This document shows positions 7,803 through 14,207 of a stretch of DNA of 19,310 nt, one piece after another. Below the pieces are notes generated by a model. It worked only from the letters and a program-made list of their open reading frames with translations, was not told where the DNA came from and ran no database searches. Origin of the DNA: HGM12669 sp048527645 (GTDB lineage Bacteria > Bacillota > Clostridia > Oscillospirales > CAG-272). Positions within the stretch are counted from its first letter, which is position 1; every line of letters begins with the position of its first letter. The position numbers were made by a program, and so were the translations under genes. The stretch lies in NCBI GenBank assembly GCA_048527645.1, contig DBGFNI010000192.1, forward strand, positions 1-19,310, read 5' to 3'.

Positions 7803-8555
7803 TTATGACGCGTCTGCTTTTGCACTGAGCACGCGACCCAAAAAATCCTTGGTGCGCTGCTCATGCGGATGGGAAAAAATATCGTCCGGGGTACCCTGCT
7901 CGACAATCACGCCGTCACTCATAAACACCACACGGTTTGCCACATCGCGCGCAAACCCCATTTCGTGCGTGACGACGATCATGGTCATGCCGTCGTTGGC
8001 AAGCTCACGCATAACCTGCAGCACCTCGCCGACCATTTCCGGGTCGAGCGCCGAGGTCGGCTCGTCAAAGAGCATGATGTCGGGATTCATGGCCAGCGCG
8101 CGGGCAATGGCTACCCGCTGCTGCTGCCCGCCGGACAGCTGATGGGGATACGCGTCCGCTTTGTCTGCCAGACCCACGCGGGTGAGCAGCTGCATGGCTT
8201 TGTCCTTTGCCTGTGCCTTGGACATTTTTTTCAGTTCCACCGGCGCAAACATGATGTTGCCCAAAACCGTTTTGTGCGCGAACAGATTGAACTGCTGAAA
8301 CACCATGCCGATGTTTTCCCGCACGGCGTTGATGTTGAGCTTGGGGTCGGAAATTTCATATCCGTCAACCTCAATGCTTCCCGCGGTGGATCGCTCCAGA
8401 CGGTTGAGACAGCGGAGCAGGGTGGACTTGCCCGAGCCGGAGGGACCGATCAGACAGACGACCTCGCCCTCGTCGACCTCCAGATCAATGCCGCGAAGCA
8501 CCTCCAAATCGCCGAAACTTTTGTACAGGCCTGTTACTTTAACTTTTTTTGTCAT
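7803..8555 (-). CDS. polar amino-acid ABC transporter, ATP-binding protein (GlnQ/HisP family)
   Basis: This is the cytoplasmic ATPase subunit powering import of a polar amino acid. Seen in 250 residues: Walker A GPSGSGKST (37-45), Q-loop FQQFNLF (86-92), ABC signature LSGGQQQR (140-147), Walker B IMLFDEPTSALD (160-171) and the switch histidine VTHEMGFARD (His197). Length and motif spacing are those of the GlnQ/HisP/ArtP subfamily. The ATG at 8555 lies inside the end of the permease gene, a 17-bp overlap that indicates translational coupling. It is the last gene of a binding protein-permease-ATPase operon and is followed by the terminator at 7690-7724. The amino acid carried cannot be told from this subunit. 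Confidence 0.95.
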   Translation of the reverse strand: MTKKVKVTGLYKSFGDLEVLRGIDLEVDEGEVVCLIGPSGSGKSTLLRCLNRLERSTAGSIEVDGYEISDPKLNINAVRENIGMVFQQFNLFAHKTVLGNIMFAPVELKKMSKAQAKDKAMQLLTRVGLADKADAYPHQLSGGQQQRVAIARALAMNPDIMLFDEPTSALDPEMVGEVLQVMRELANDGMTMIVVTHEMGFARDVANRVVFMSDGVIVEQGTPDDIFSHPHEQRTKDFLGRVLSAKADAS

Positions 8556-9216
8556 AATTTAACTTCTTCTCTATGAATTTTGAGATCACCATCAGAATGG
8601 AGATGGGAACCAGATAATATACGGCAACCATGATATAGGTCGGGAAAAAATCGTAGGTTTTTCCCACATAGACCTTTGCCTGGTTGACAATTTCACCCAG
8701 TCCGATGACCGACAGAATAGAAGAGTCCTTGACGGTGATGATGAACTGGTTTACCAAGGACGGAATGCTGATTTTGAAGGCCTGCGGCAGAACGATTTTT
8801 ATCATGGTTTTGCCTTTGGACAGTCCCAGGCTGCGCGCCGCTTCGATCTGACCCGTGCTGACGGCGTTGATGCCGCCGCGGAAAATTTCGGACATGTATG
8901 CGCCGGCGTTCATGCTGAGCGTGACAAGTCCTGCGGCAAAAGCAGTCATTTTAAAGGAAGGCTCGATCAGCTGGATGAGCTGCGGAAAGGCGAAGAACGC
9001 CAAAAATGCCTGCACAATCATCGGCGTGCCGCGGATGCACCAGACATATGCGGCGGCGATAAAGCGGATGACCGGATTTTTTGCCCTGCCCATGAAGCAC
9101 ACCAGCAGGCCGACTGCCAGACCGATCAGAATGGCGAGCACGGATATGCCCACTGTCAGGCGCAGCCCCTCCAACAGCAGGGGCGTGGCGATTTGAAATA
9201 CTCTTGTAAAACTCAA
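8539..9216 (-). CDS. polar amino-acid ABC transporter, permease (HisM/GlnP family)
   Basis: This is the membrane channel subunit, probably a homodimer because only one permease gene is present. Seen in 225 residues: several hydrophobic segments (about 20-40, 55-80, 85-110, 185-210), the HisMQ-type RGTPMIVQAF stretch near the second segment, and the EAA loop EAARSLGLSKGKTMIKIVLPQAF that docks onto the ATPase. The start codon appears to be TTG at 9216. No in-frame ATG or GTG lies upstream before a stop, and only a weak purine stretch (GAGAGTGAG) precedes it. The weak start, together with the hairpin at 9240-9274, should lower its expression relative to the binding protein. Its end overlaps the ATPase gene by 17 bp. 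Confidence 0.93.
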   Translation of the reverse strand: MSFTRVFQIATPLLLEGLRLTVGISVLAILIGLAVGLLVCFMGRAKNPVIRFIAAAYVWCIRGTPMIVQAFLAFFAFPQLIQLIEPSFKMTAFAAGLVTLSMNAGAYMSEIFRGGINAVSTGQIEAARSLGLSKGKTMIKIVLPQAFKISIPSLVNQFIITVKDSSILSVIGLGEIVNQAKVYVGKTYDFFPTYIMVAVYYLVPISILMVISKFIEKKLNYDKKS

Positions 9217-9239
9217 TGTAAACTCACTCTCATCAAAGA

Positions 9240-9274
9240 GGCGATTCCATCGCGCTTTCCGCGATGGAATCGCC
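9240..9274 (-). promoter_or_regulatory. 15-bp intercistronic stem-loop between binding-protein and permease genes
   Basis: A perfect 15-bp stem (9240-9254 with 9260-9274) closes on a CTTTC loop. In the operon's direction it is followed only by TCTTTGATGAG, not a proper T-run. It is therefore more likely an mRNA-stabilising or partial-termination element after the binding-protein gene than a full terminator. Confidence 0.75.
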
Positions 9275-9316
9275 GCGTCATTCTTTTACTTTTTACAAAA
9301 TTCGGTGCGGATCGGA

Positions 9317-10063
9317 TCAATATCCATATTTCGCCAGGATTTTTTCGTAGGTACCGTTTTCCTTGATGTTCGCCAGACCCTTGTTGAATTTCTCGATCAG
9401 CTCCGGATGGGTGTCCTTTTTGACCGCGAAGCCGTAGTAGCCGGGGTTGACCACATCGCCGACAACCTTGAGCTGAACGCCCTCATTCTTGATTGCCCAA
9501 CCGATCACGGAGAAGTCCTCAAAGCATGCGGCAGCCGTACCGTTGATGACTGCCTGATACATGGTGGGAGAATCCTCAAAATATGTCAGGTCAAAGCCGT
9601 ATTCCTCTTTGATGCTCTCGGCATAGTCAGTGCTGGTGGTGCCTTTCTTTGCGGCGACAAGCTTGCCCTTCAGATCAGCGGGAGAGGAAAGGGTGCTGTC
9701 AGCGGCGACCACCATGACAGAACCGTCTTCAAAATAGCCGTCGGAGAAATCAAAGGTCTTTTTTCTTTCGTCGTTGATGGTCATGCCCGCGATCATTGCG
9801 TCAGCCTGACCGGACTGTACCGCGCCCATTGCCGCGTCAAAGCCCTCGTTTTTGACCTCGTATTCGATCCCCTGATCCTTGGCGATCGCATCCAAAATCT
9901 CCATGTCTACGCCGATGTAGGATTCGCTCTCCTCATCATAAAACTCAAACGGTGCAAAAGCGTTGTCCGAGTAGATGACATACTTGCTGCTGCCGCAGCT
10001 TGCCAGGGAGAGCAGCATTACACATGCCAAAACCAGTGCGAGAATTTTTCCGATTTTTTTCAT
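9317..10063 (-). CDS. amino-acid ABC transporter substrate-binding lipoprotein
   Basis: This is the extracytoplasmic receptor that captures an amino acid and delivers it to the permease. Seen in 248 residues: a lipoprotein signal peptide (MKKIGKILALVLACVML) ending in the lipobox LASC with Cys23 as the lipid-modified residue. A type-2 periplasmic-binding fold of the amino-acid family (SBP_bac_3) follows: APFEFYDEESESYIGVDMEILDAIA-type start, the QSGQADAMIAGMTINDERKKTFDFS stretch and GKLVAAKKGTTS. Length is normal. The ATG at 10063 follows a strong GGAGGAA site and a consensus promoter at 10113-10141. Ligand identity (Gln, His, Arg, Lys, cystine and so on) is not determinable by eye. Confidence 0.94.
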   Translation of the reverse strand: MKKIGKILALVLACVMLLSLASCGSSKYVIYSDNAFAPFEFYDEESESYIGVDMEILDAIAKDQGIEYEVKNEGFDAAMGAVQSGQADAMIAGMTINDERKKTFDFSDGYFEDGSVMVVAADSTLSSPADLKGKLVAAKKGTTSTDYAESIKEEYGFDLTYFEDSPTMYQAVINGTAAACFEDFSVIGWAIKNEGVQLKVVGDVVNPGYYGFAVKKDTHPELIEKFNKGLANIKENGTYEKILAKYGY

Positions 10064-10112
10064 GATTACGTTCCTCCGTTCGTGTTCCGGTTTTTATTTT
10101 TTCGTTTACATT

Positions 10113-10141
10113 ATTATACAAGATTTTCACCGATCTGTCAA
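10113..10141 (-). promoter_or_regulatory. consensus sigma-A promoter for the amino-acid ABC operon
   Basis: On the minus strand, TTGACA (10141-10136) and TATAAT (10118-10113) are separated by exactly 17 nt, a full match to the housekeeping consensus. The start point would lie about 45 nt before the binding-protein ATG. No operator dyad is obvious. Confidence 0.9.
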
Positions 10142-10188
10142 CAAAAATTTCAATTTTATCGCTGCTTTCTTTTCAATTGCGAAAAAAA

Positions 10189-10217
10189 GAATACACAGGG
10201 GAATTTTGTCATAAAAT
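10189..10217 (+). promoter_or_regulatory. putative sigma-E-type promoter for sigK
   Basis: GAATACA (10189-10195), 14 nt, then CATAAAAT (10210-10217). This resembles the Bacillus sigma-E consensus (KMATATT, 14-15 nt, CATACAHT) at 5/7 and 7/8 positions. It fits the known mother-cell cascade in which sigma-E transcribes sigK. No sigma-A-like pair is apparent here on the plus strand. Assignment by eye only. Confidence 0.45.
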
Positions 10218-10261
10218 GAAAGACACGGAAAACGCTTGATTTTGAAAGGAGTGACTGCGTG

Positions 10262-10963
10262 ATGCTGCTGGAGACATTCGGTTACGTTCTGTGGCGGTTT
10301 TTATTTTTGTTTCTGAAGGTTTCTCCCTCCGGCTCCTTTCCGCCGCCGCTGGGAAGGGCGGAAGAGCAGGAATTGTTTGTTCGGGCGGGAAACGGCGAGG
10401 CGGCGGCGCGGGAAAAACTCATTTGTCATAATCTGCGTCTGGTGGCGCATATTGTGAAGAAGTACTATCCCGCGGCGCCCGATCAGGAGGAGCTGATTTC
10501 CATCGGCACGGTGGGACTGATCAAGGCGATCGACACCTATCACCCGGAGAAGGGCGCGCGTTTTGCCACATATGCGGGACGCTGCGTGCAGAATGAAATT
10601 CTGATGCACTTCCGCTCTGCAAAAAAGCACAGCGCGGAGGTTTCCATCCATGAAACGATCGAAACCGATAAGGACGGCAACCCCATGACATATATGGATA
10701 TCATTCGTGTGGAGGACACGATTGTCGAGCAGCTGGACACCAAGCTGCGCACGCAGAGCGCGGCGCGGGCGCTGAATGAGATTCTTTCCCGGCGTGAGCG
10801 GCGGATTTTGATCATGCGCTACGGATTGAACGGCAGGCAATGCATGACGCAGAAGGAAACGGCGCAGGCGCTGGGAATTTCGCGCTCCTATGTATCGAGA
10901 ATTGAAAAAAACGCTCTGGAAAAGGTGCGTGACCGGATGGAAAAGTTCGGCTACGGAGAATAG
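10262..10963 (+). CDS. sigK: RNA polymerase sporulation sigma factor SigK (pro-sigma-K)
   Basis: This is the late mother-cell sigma factor that directs spore coat and cortex genes. Seen: a hydrophobic N-terminal stretch (ETFGYVLWRFLFLFLKV) followed by FPPPLGRAEEQELF, closely paralleling the Bacillus pro-sequence and its FPQPL junction. Region 2 follows (HNLRLVAHIVKKYY; ELISIGTVGLIKAIDTY; FATYAGRCVQNEILMH), then region 4 with the helix-turn-helix MTQKETAQALGISRSYVSRIEK. The 233 residues match the normal length, and the gene is continuous, with no skin-type element interrupting it. The GGAG at 10248-10251 serves either ATG 10262 or an adjacent in-frame GTG at 10259 (one residue longer). The pro-sequence implies activation by a SpoIVFB-type intramembrane protease. 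The next gene converges from the other strand. Confidence 0.96.
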   Translation: MLLETFGYVLWRFLFLFLKVSPSGSFPPPLGRAEEQELFVRAGNGEAAAREKLICHNLRLVAHIVKKYYPAAPDQEELISIGTVGLIKAIDTYHPEKGARFATYAGRCVQNEILMHFRSAKKHSAEVSIHETIETDKDGNPMTYMDIIRVEDTIVEQLDTKLRTQSAARALNEILSRRERRILIMRYGLNGRQCMTQKETAQALGISRSYVSRIEKNALEKVRDRMEKFGYGE

Positions 10964-10984
10964 CGTTTTTTTCGGCAACAGAAC

Positions 10985-11008
10985 AGCGCCGGCGACATCG
11001 CCGGCGCT
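10985..11008. terminator. GC-rich hairpin between sigK and the converging membrane-protein gene
   Basis: AGCGCCGGCG (10985-10994) pairs perfectly with CGCCGGCGCT (10999-11008) around a 4-nt loop. It is 21 bases past the sigK stop codon and lies between two convergent genes, as a shared terminator would. The T-runs are short (TTTG on the plus strand, GTTCTGTTG on the minus), so termination may be inefficient. Confidence 0.6.
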
Positions 11009-11061
11009 TTGAAAAAACAGTTGTGCGCACGTTTCAGCGCGGTTGGGGGGCAAGGCTTTTA

Positions 11062-11523
11062 TCATCGGCTCTGTGACCGCGGATCGGTGTGCCAGACTCT
11101 TTTCAGCGCGTGGGCAATCTTCAACGCGGGAAGCGACAGGAAAAACCAGAAAATCCCGTATTTCGGGCAGATTTGTCCCCACAGGGAGAACGCCTCGTCG
11201 GAATAATCCCACACATTCAGACCCAGAATTCCGTTGACCAAAAGCCCGCAGCCCAGCTCCAGCGTCAGCACCAAAAGCGTGCACAGCAGCATGGATACAA
11301 CCCGCGGCAGCGCACGCGTGGCGCTGCCGATCCATCCCATGCCGACAAGGCAGATGCCGCCCAGCAAGAGCATGGAAAAATGGGTGTATCCGCGGTAGAT
11401 CATCTCAATCAGCCCGTATAGAATGCCGCCGAAGGCGCCCTCCCACACATAAAATGAGACAGGCTCCTTTTCAATCGGCATAATTTTGGCGTGCGCCTGC
11501 TTTTTGATTTGCACCTGTTCCAT
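11062..11523 (-). CDS. small multi-pass membrane protein, putative ABC-transporter type IV (CmpB-like) family
   Basis: I judge this to belong to the clostridial family annotated as putative ABC-transporter type IV/CmpB membrane proteins (PF06541), whose function is unknown. Seen in 153 residues: four hydrophobic segments (FGGILYGLIEMIYRG; FSMLLLGGICLVGMGWIG; VVSMLLCTLLVLTLELGCGLLVNGILG; YGIFWFFLSLPALKIAHAL), a conserved-looking glutamate in GLIEM, ELGCGLLVNGILGLNVWDYS and LWGQICPKYG, which are typical of that family. The ATG at 11523 follows GGAGGG at 9-nt spacing. A TTG 48 nt earlier would extend the frame but lacks a ribosome site. It converges with sigK and diverges from the zinc-ribbon gene. 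No promoter on its strand is clear. Confidence 0.75.
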   Translation of the reverse strand: MEQVQIKKQAHAKIMPIEKEPVSFYVWEGAFGGILYGLIEMIYRGYTHFSMLLLGGICLVGMGWIGSATRALPRVVSMLLCTLLVLTLELGCGLLVNGILGLNVWDYSDEAFSLWGQICPKYGIFWFFLSLPALKIAHALKRVWHTDPRSQSR

Positions 11524-11668
11524 TCTCTTTGTCCCTCCGGCGTGCGATGTTCTGTTGTCAGTATCAGACAAAACCGAAAAAGATATACAGGGTTTTTACG
11601 CACGGCGCCTCTGGCAAATCATACCGGGGGAGGAAGAGAAAGCCGCGTGTCATAATTCGACAAAATTC

Positions 11669-11697
11669 TTGACAGGCAGGGCGCATGTCAGTATAAT
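11669..11697 (+). promoter_or_regulatory. consensus sigma-A promoter for the zinc-ribbon membrane protein
   Basis: TTGACA (11669-11674), 17 nt, TATAAT (11692-11697): a complete consensus match. Transcription would begin near 11704, leaving a leader of about 75 nt before the ATG at 11780. This predicts strong vegetative expression of the downstream gene. Confidence 0.92.
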
Positions 11698-11779
11698 AAA
11701 GACGAGAGCGCGGAATATGTGAGGATGTTTTGCGCTGCTTTCGTATCAGGATTATTTTTATAACAGGAGGTTTTGAGAA

Positions 11780-13351
11780 ATGTCTGTATGTCCGAAATGC
11801 GGTGCGCAAATGGAAGAGGACGCAAAGTTTTGCGCTGCCTGCGGTTATGCAGTACCGGAGGAGACGGTGGCGACGCCTGCGGCGGCATCCGGCGAGACAA
11901 CAAGCGGGAACAACAGCGGCAATCCGAAGAAGAAACTGCTTGCGGTGGGAATTGCCGCGGTAGCGGTGATTCTTCTGCTGATCATTATTATTTCCGCGGC
12001 TGCCGGCAGCGGGGCCAAAAATTACGGCTTGTATGCCAAGGATAATGCGCTGTACTATTCCAAATTAAAAGGAGAGGGCGTGATGATCTCCGACGAGGTC
12101 GGCGACTCCACGGTCTATGTCACGGAGGACGGCTCCCGCATCTTCTATTTGCAGGAGGACGGAAAACTGGTGTGGCAAAAGACCAAGGAAGACCAGGAGC
12201 CGACCAGGATTTCCGGCAGTGTGGATTTCTTCCGTATCAACCGTGACGGCAGCTATGTGTTGTACTGCAAGGGCTCCTCTTTGTATCGGTATAACGTCAA
12301 CAAGGACGATGCAGAAAAAATCGGCAAGCTGTACAATTCTTATTCCTTGAAATACACACCGGACTTTGATCAGCTTGTATACATCAACGACGACGGCGAG
12401 CTGATTCTGAAAAAAGCGGGGAAGGACGAAATCTGTCTTGCCTCGGATGCGGAAGAGCTGGAGTCTGTCTCCTTTGAAAACAAGACGGTGCATTACACCA
12501 AAGGAAACGGTCTGTATCGGCAGAAATTCGGCGATAAGAACGGAGAAAAAATCCTGAAGAACGTCTCGGTGCTCGGCGTTTTGGAGTCCGGCGAGCTGTA
12601 TTACAGTAAAACGGACAGCGATTCCTCCGACGGCTATGCCACGCTGTACTATTTTGACGGCAAGGACAGCTTTGAACTGACGGATGAATTTGATGTGGAC
12701 GATTATTCGGCATACGTGCTTGCATCGGAGCAGGCGGTGATTGCCTTCCATGCGGGGGATGACAGAGAGCTGTATGTCGCCGTGAAGGACAACGAACCTG
12801 TCGAAATTGATCTGGATGATGTGAACGACTACCGCTTCAACGCATCGGGCGACACGCTGTATGTGCTGGCAGACTACGACTATGACGACCAGGAGGGCGC
12901 GCTGTATGAGGTCGGCGTCACGGGCAAGGGCGCGAAGGAGCCGCGCGAAACGGCGCAGGATGTGATGTCCTTGAGCTATTTGCATGCCGACGATCAGCTC
13001 CTGTATGTTGACAGCGACGCCACGCTGTGTATGGGAGATCAGAAGTTGGTGAAGGACTATGACTCCATCGTGGACTTCGGTCAGGAAGACGTCTACTTGG
13101 TCAGTGCAGACAGCGACGGCGAATCCTACACGCTGTACCTGATTGCAAACGGCAAGGCGAAGAAGATTTCCGACGACGCTTTCAGCGCATGCTTGACGCC
13201 GAAGGGCGATGTGCTGTATCTCGCGGATTACGATGACGGCGAGGGCGAGCTGCGCCTGAGCAAGGGAAGCGAGAAATATAAGGTTTTGGACAAAGATGTG
13301 CAGATGCTGCTGTCTCCCTCCACGGTGACGGAGGACGGCTATCTGTATTAA
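11780..13351 (+). CDS. zinc-ribbon, single-TM protein with large extracytoplasmic beta-propeller-like domain
   Basis: Function is unknown. Seen in 523 residues: an N-terminal zinc ribbon with Cys4, Cys7, Cys18 and Cys21 (CPKCG and CAACG), a Thr/Ser/Gly/Asn-rich linker (30-49), one transmembrane segment (53-72) preceded by KKK, and a large acidic domain of repeated short beta-strand phrases such as NALYYSKL, GELYYSKTD, DTLYVLADYD, QLLYVDSDA and DVLYLADYD. These suggest a propeller like the DUF5050/WD40-type folds. Topology by the positive-inside rule puts the ribbon in the cytoplasm and the propeller outside. Several strand turns carry Asp-rich loops (279-285, 365-373, 444-448, 483-489) that resemble calcium-binding turns. 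Cytoplasmic zinc-ribbon/TM/extracellular-domain proteins are common in Clostridia with no assigned role. The ATG follows AGGAGG at 9 nt and a consensus promoter. It is a single-gene unit ending at 13387-13427. Confidence 0.8.
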   Translation: MSVCPKCGAQMEEDAKFCAACGYAVPEETVATPAAASGETTSGNNSGNPKKKLLAVGIAAVAVILLLIIIISAAAGSGAKNYGLYAKDNALYYSKLKGEGVMISDEVGDSTVYVTEDGSRIFYLQEDGKLVWQKTKEDQEPTRISGSVDFFRINRDGSYVLYCKGSSLYRYNVNKDDAEKIGKLYNSYSLKYTPDFDQLVYINDDGELILKKAGKDEICLASDAEELESVSFENKTVHYTKGNGLYRQKFGDKNGEKILKNVSVLGVLESGELYYSKTDSDSSDGYATLYYFDGKDSFELTDEFDVDDYSAYVLASEQAVIAFHAGDDRELYVAVKDNEPVEIDLDDVNDYRFNASGDTLYVLADYDYDDQEGALYEVGVTGKGAKEPRETAQDVMSLSYLHADDQLLYVDSDATLCMGDQKLVKDYDSIVDFGQEDVYLVSADSDGESYTLYLIANGKAKKISDDAFSACLTPKGDVLYLADYDDGEGELRLSKGSEKYKVLDKDVQMLLSPSTVTEDGYLY

Positions 13352-13386
13352 GCCGTCGGCGGCTTTGTCCCGCAACCATAAATACA

Positions 13387-13427
13387 ACAACCCCGCAGAC
13401 CCGGATTTTCCGGGGCTGCGGGGTTGT
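13387..13427. terminator. strong bidirectional terminator between the propeller gene and rnc
   Basis: ACAACCCCGCAG (13387-13398) pairs perfectly with CTGCGGGGTTGT (13416-13427), and the stem continues with CCGG/CCGG around an ATTTT loop. The plus strand continues TTTGTTC, and the minus strand continues TTGTATTT. It lies 35 bases past the propeller gene stop and 40 bases past the rnc stop on the other strand, so it ends both units. Confidence 0.9.
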
Positions 13428-13466
13428 TTTGTTCGGTGGATATTCCCGCACGCGAAACGCGCGCGT

Positions 13467-14207
13467 TCAGATTTGTTCGCCGAAGAGCAGCAGCGCCTGC
13501 CGCGCTGCCATCTGTTCGCTTTCGCGCTTGCTCTTTCCGGTGCCGCGCCCGATGACATTGCTGTTCAGCCGTGCCTCCGTTTCAAACACCTTTTTGTGAT
13601 CCGGGCCGCTCTCACCGACCAAAACATATTCCAGAATTTCGCCGTGGGTCTGCTGCGTGATCTGCTGCAGCAGCGTTTTGTAGTCCTTGGTCCGTTCGTT
13701 TTTCGGTCCCTGCACGGCGTGAATGATGTAAGGCAGAAGAAAGCGCGCGACGCGCTCTTTGTCTTTGCCGCTGTCCAGATACATGGCGGCGAGCAGTGCC
13801 TCAAAGGCGTCGGCAAGAATGCTTTTGTGTGCGCGCCCCTGATTCATTTCTTCGCCGCGCCCCAGCCGCAGATAATCGCCAAGACAAATCTCCCGGGCAT
13901 AGTCATACAGCGCCTCCTCGCACACCAGAGCGGCGCGCAGCTTGGTCAGCTCGCCCTCCGGCTGGTCGGGCAGGGAGGTGTACAGATATTCGCTGGTGAT
14001 GACGCTGAGCACACTGTCGCCCAAAAATTCCAGCCGCTCGTTGTAGGGGCAGGGACTGCCCTTTGAGCCGGCTTCGTTTGCGTAGGAGGAATGCGTCACC
14101 GCTTCCTGCAAAAGCGAAGGATCGGAAAAGGTGTAGTCCATTGCCTTTTCCAGATCGGATAATTTGCGCGGATAAGGACTGTCCGGATTCTGTTTTGCGT
14201 GACTCAT
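13467..14207 (-). CDS. rnc: ribonuclease III
   Basis: This enzyme cleaves double-stranded RNA, processing rRNA precursors and some mRNAs, as a homodimer in the cytoplasm. Seen in 246 residues: the RNase III signature NERLEFLGDS (56-65) with the metal-coordinating Glu60 and Asp64, the second catalytic pair in SILADAFEALLAAMYLD (Asp133, Glu136), and a C-terminal double-stranded-RNA-binding domain (about 174-243, DYKTLLQQITQQ to SEQMAARQALLL). Length is typical. Its ATG overlaps the plsX stop as ATGA, implying translational coupling. It is the last gene of the dprA-topA-trmFO-plsX-rnc unit. smc and ftsY, which often follow rnc in Firmicutes, are absent, and a terminator comes next. Confidence 0.97.
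   Translation of the reverse strand: MSHAKQNPDSPYPRKLSDLEKAMDYTFSDPSLLQEAVTHSSYANEAGSKGSPCPYNERLEFLGDSVLSVITSEYLYTSLPDQPEGELTKLRAALVCEEALYDYAREICLGDYLRLGRGEEMNQGRAHKSILADAFEALLAAMYLDSGKDKERVARFLLPYIIHAVQGPKNERTKDYKTLLQQITQQTHGEILEYVLVGESGPDHKKVFETEARLNSNVIGRGTGKSKRESEQMAARQALLLFGEQI

Noticed and set aside
10259..10963. Possible skin-element remnant in sigK
   Set aside because: The frame is continuous across regions 2 to 4 with normal length, and no recombinase or attachment-site duplication is visible nearby.
10301..11335. Open frame of 344 codons on the minus strand spanning sigK and the small membrane-protein gene
   Set aside because: It runs through the hairpin at 10985-11008 and opposite the clearly conserved SigK, and its translation is compositionally odd with no motif.
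12065..13558. Long open frame (about 500 codons) on the minus strand opposite the zinc-ribbon propeller gene
   Set aside because: The product shows no family motif or signal peptide, it crosses the strong terminator at 13387-13427, and the plus-strand gene has an excellent promoter, ribosome site and a zinc ribbon. It is an antisense shadow of biased codon use.
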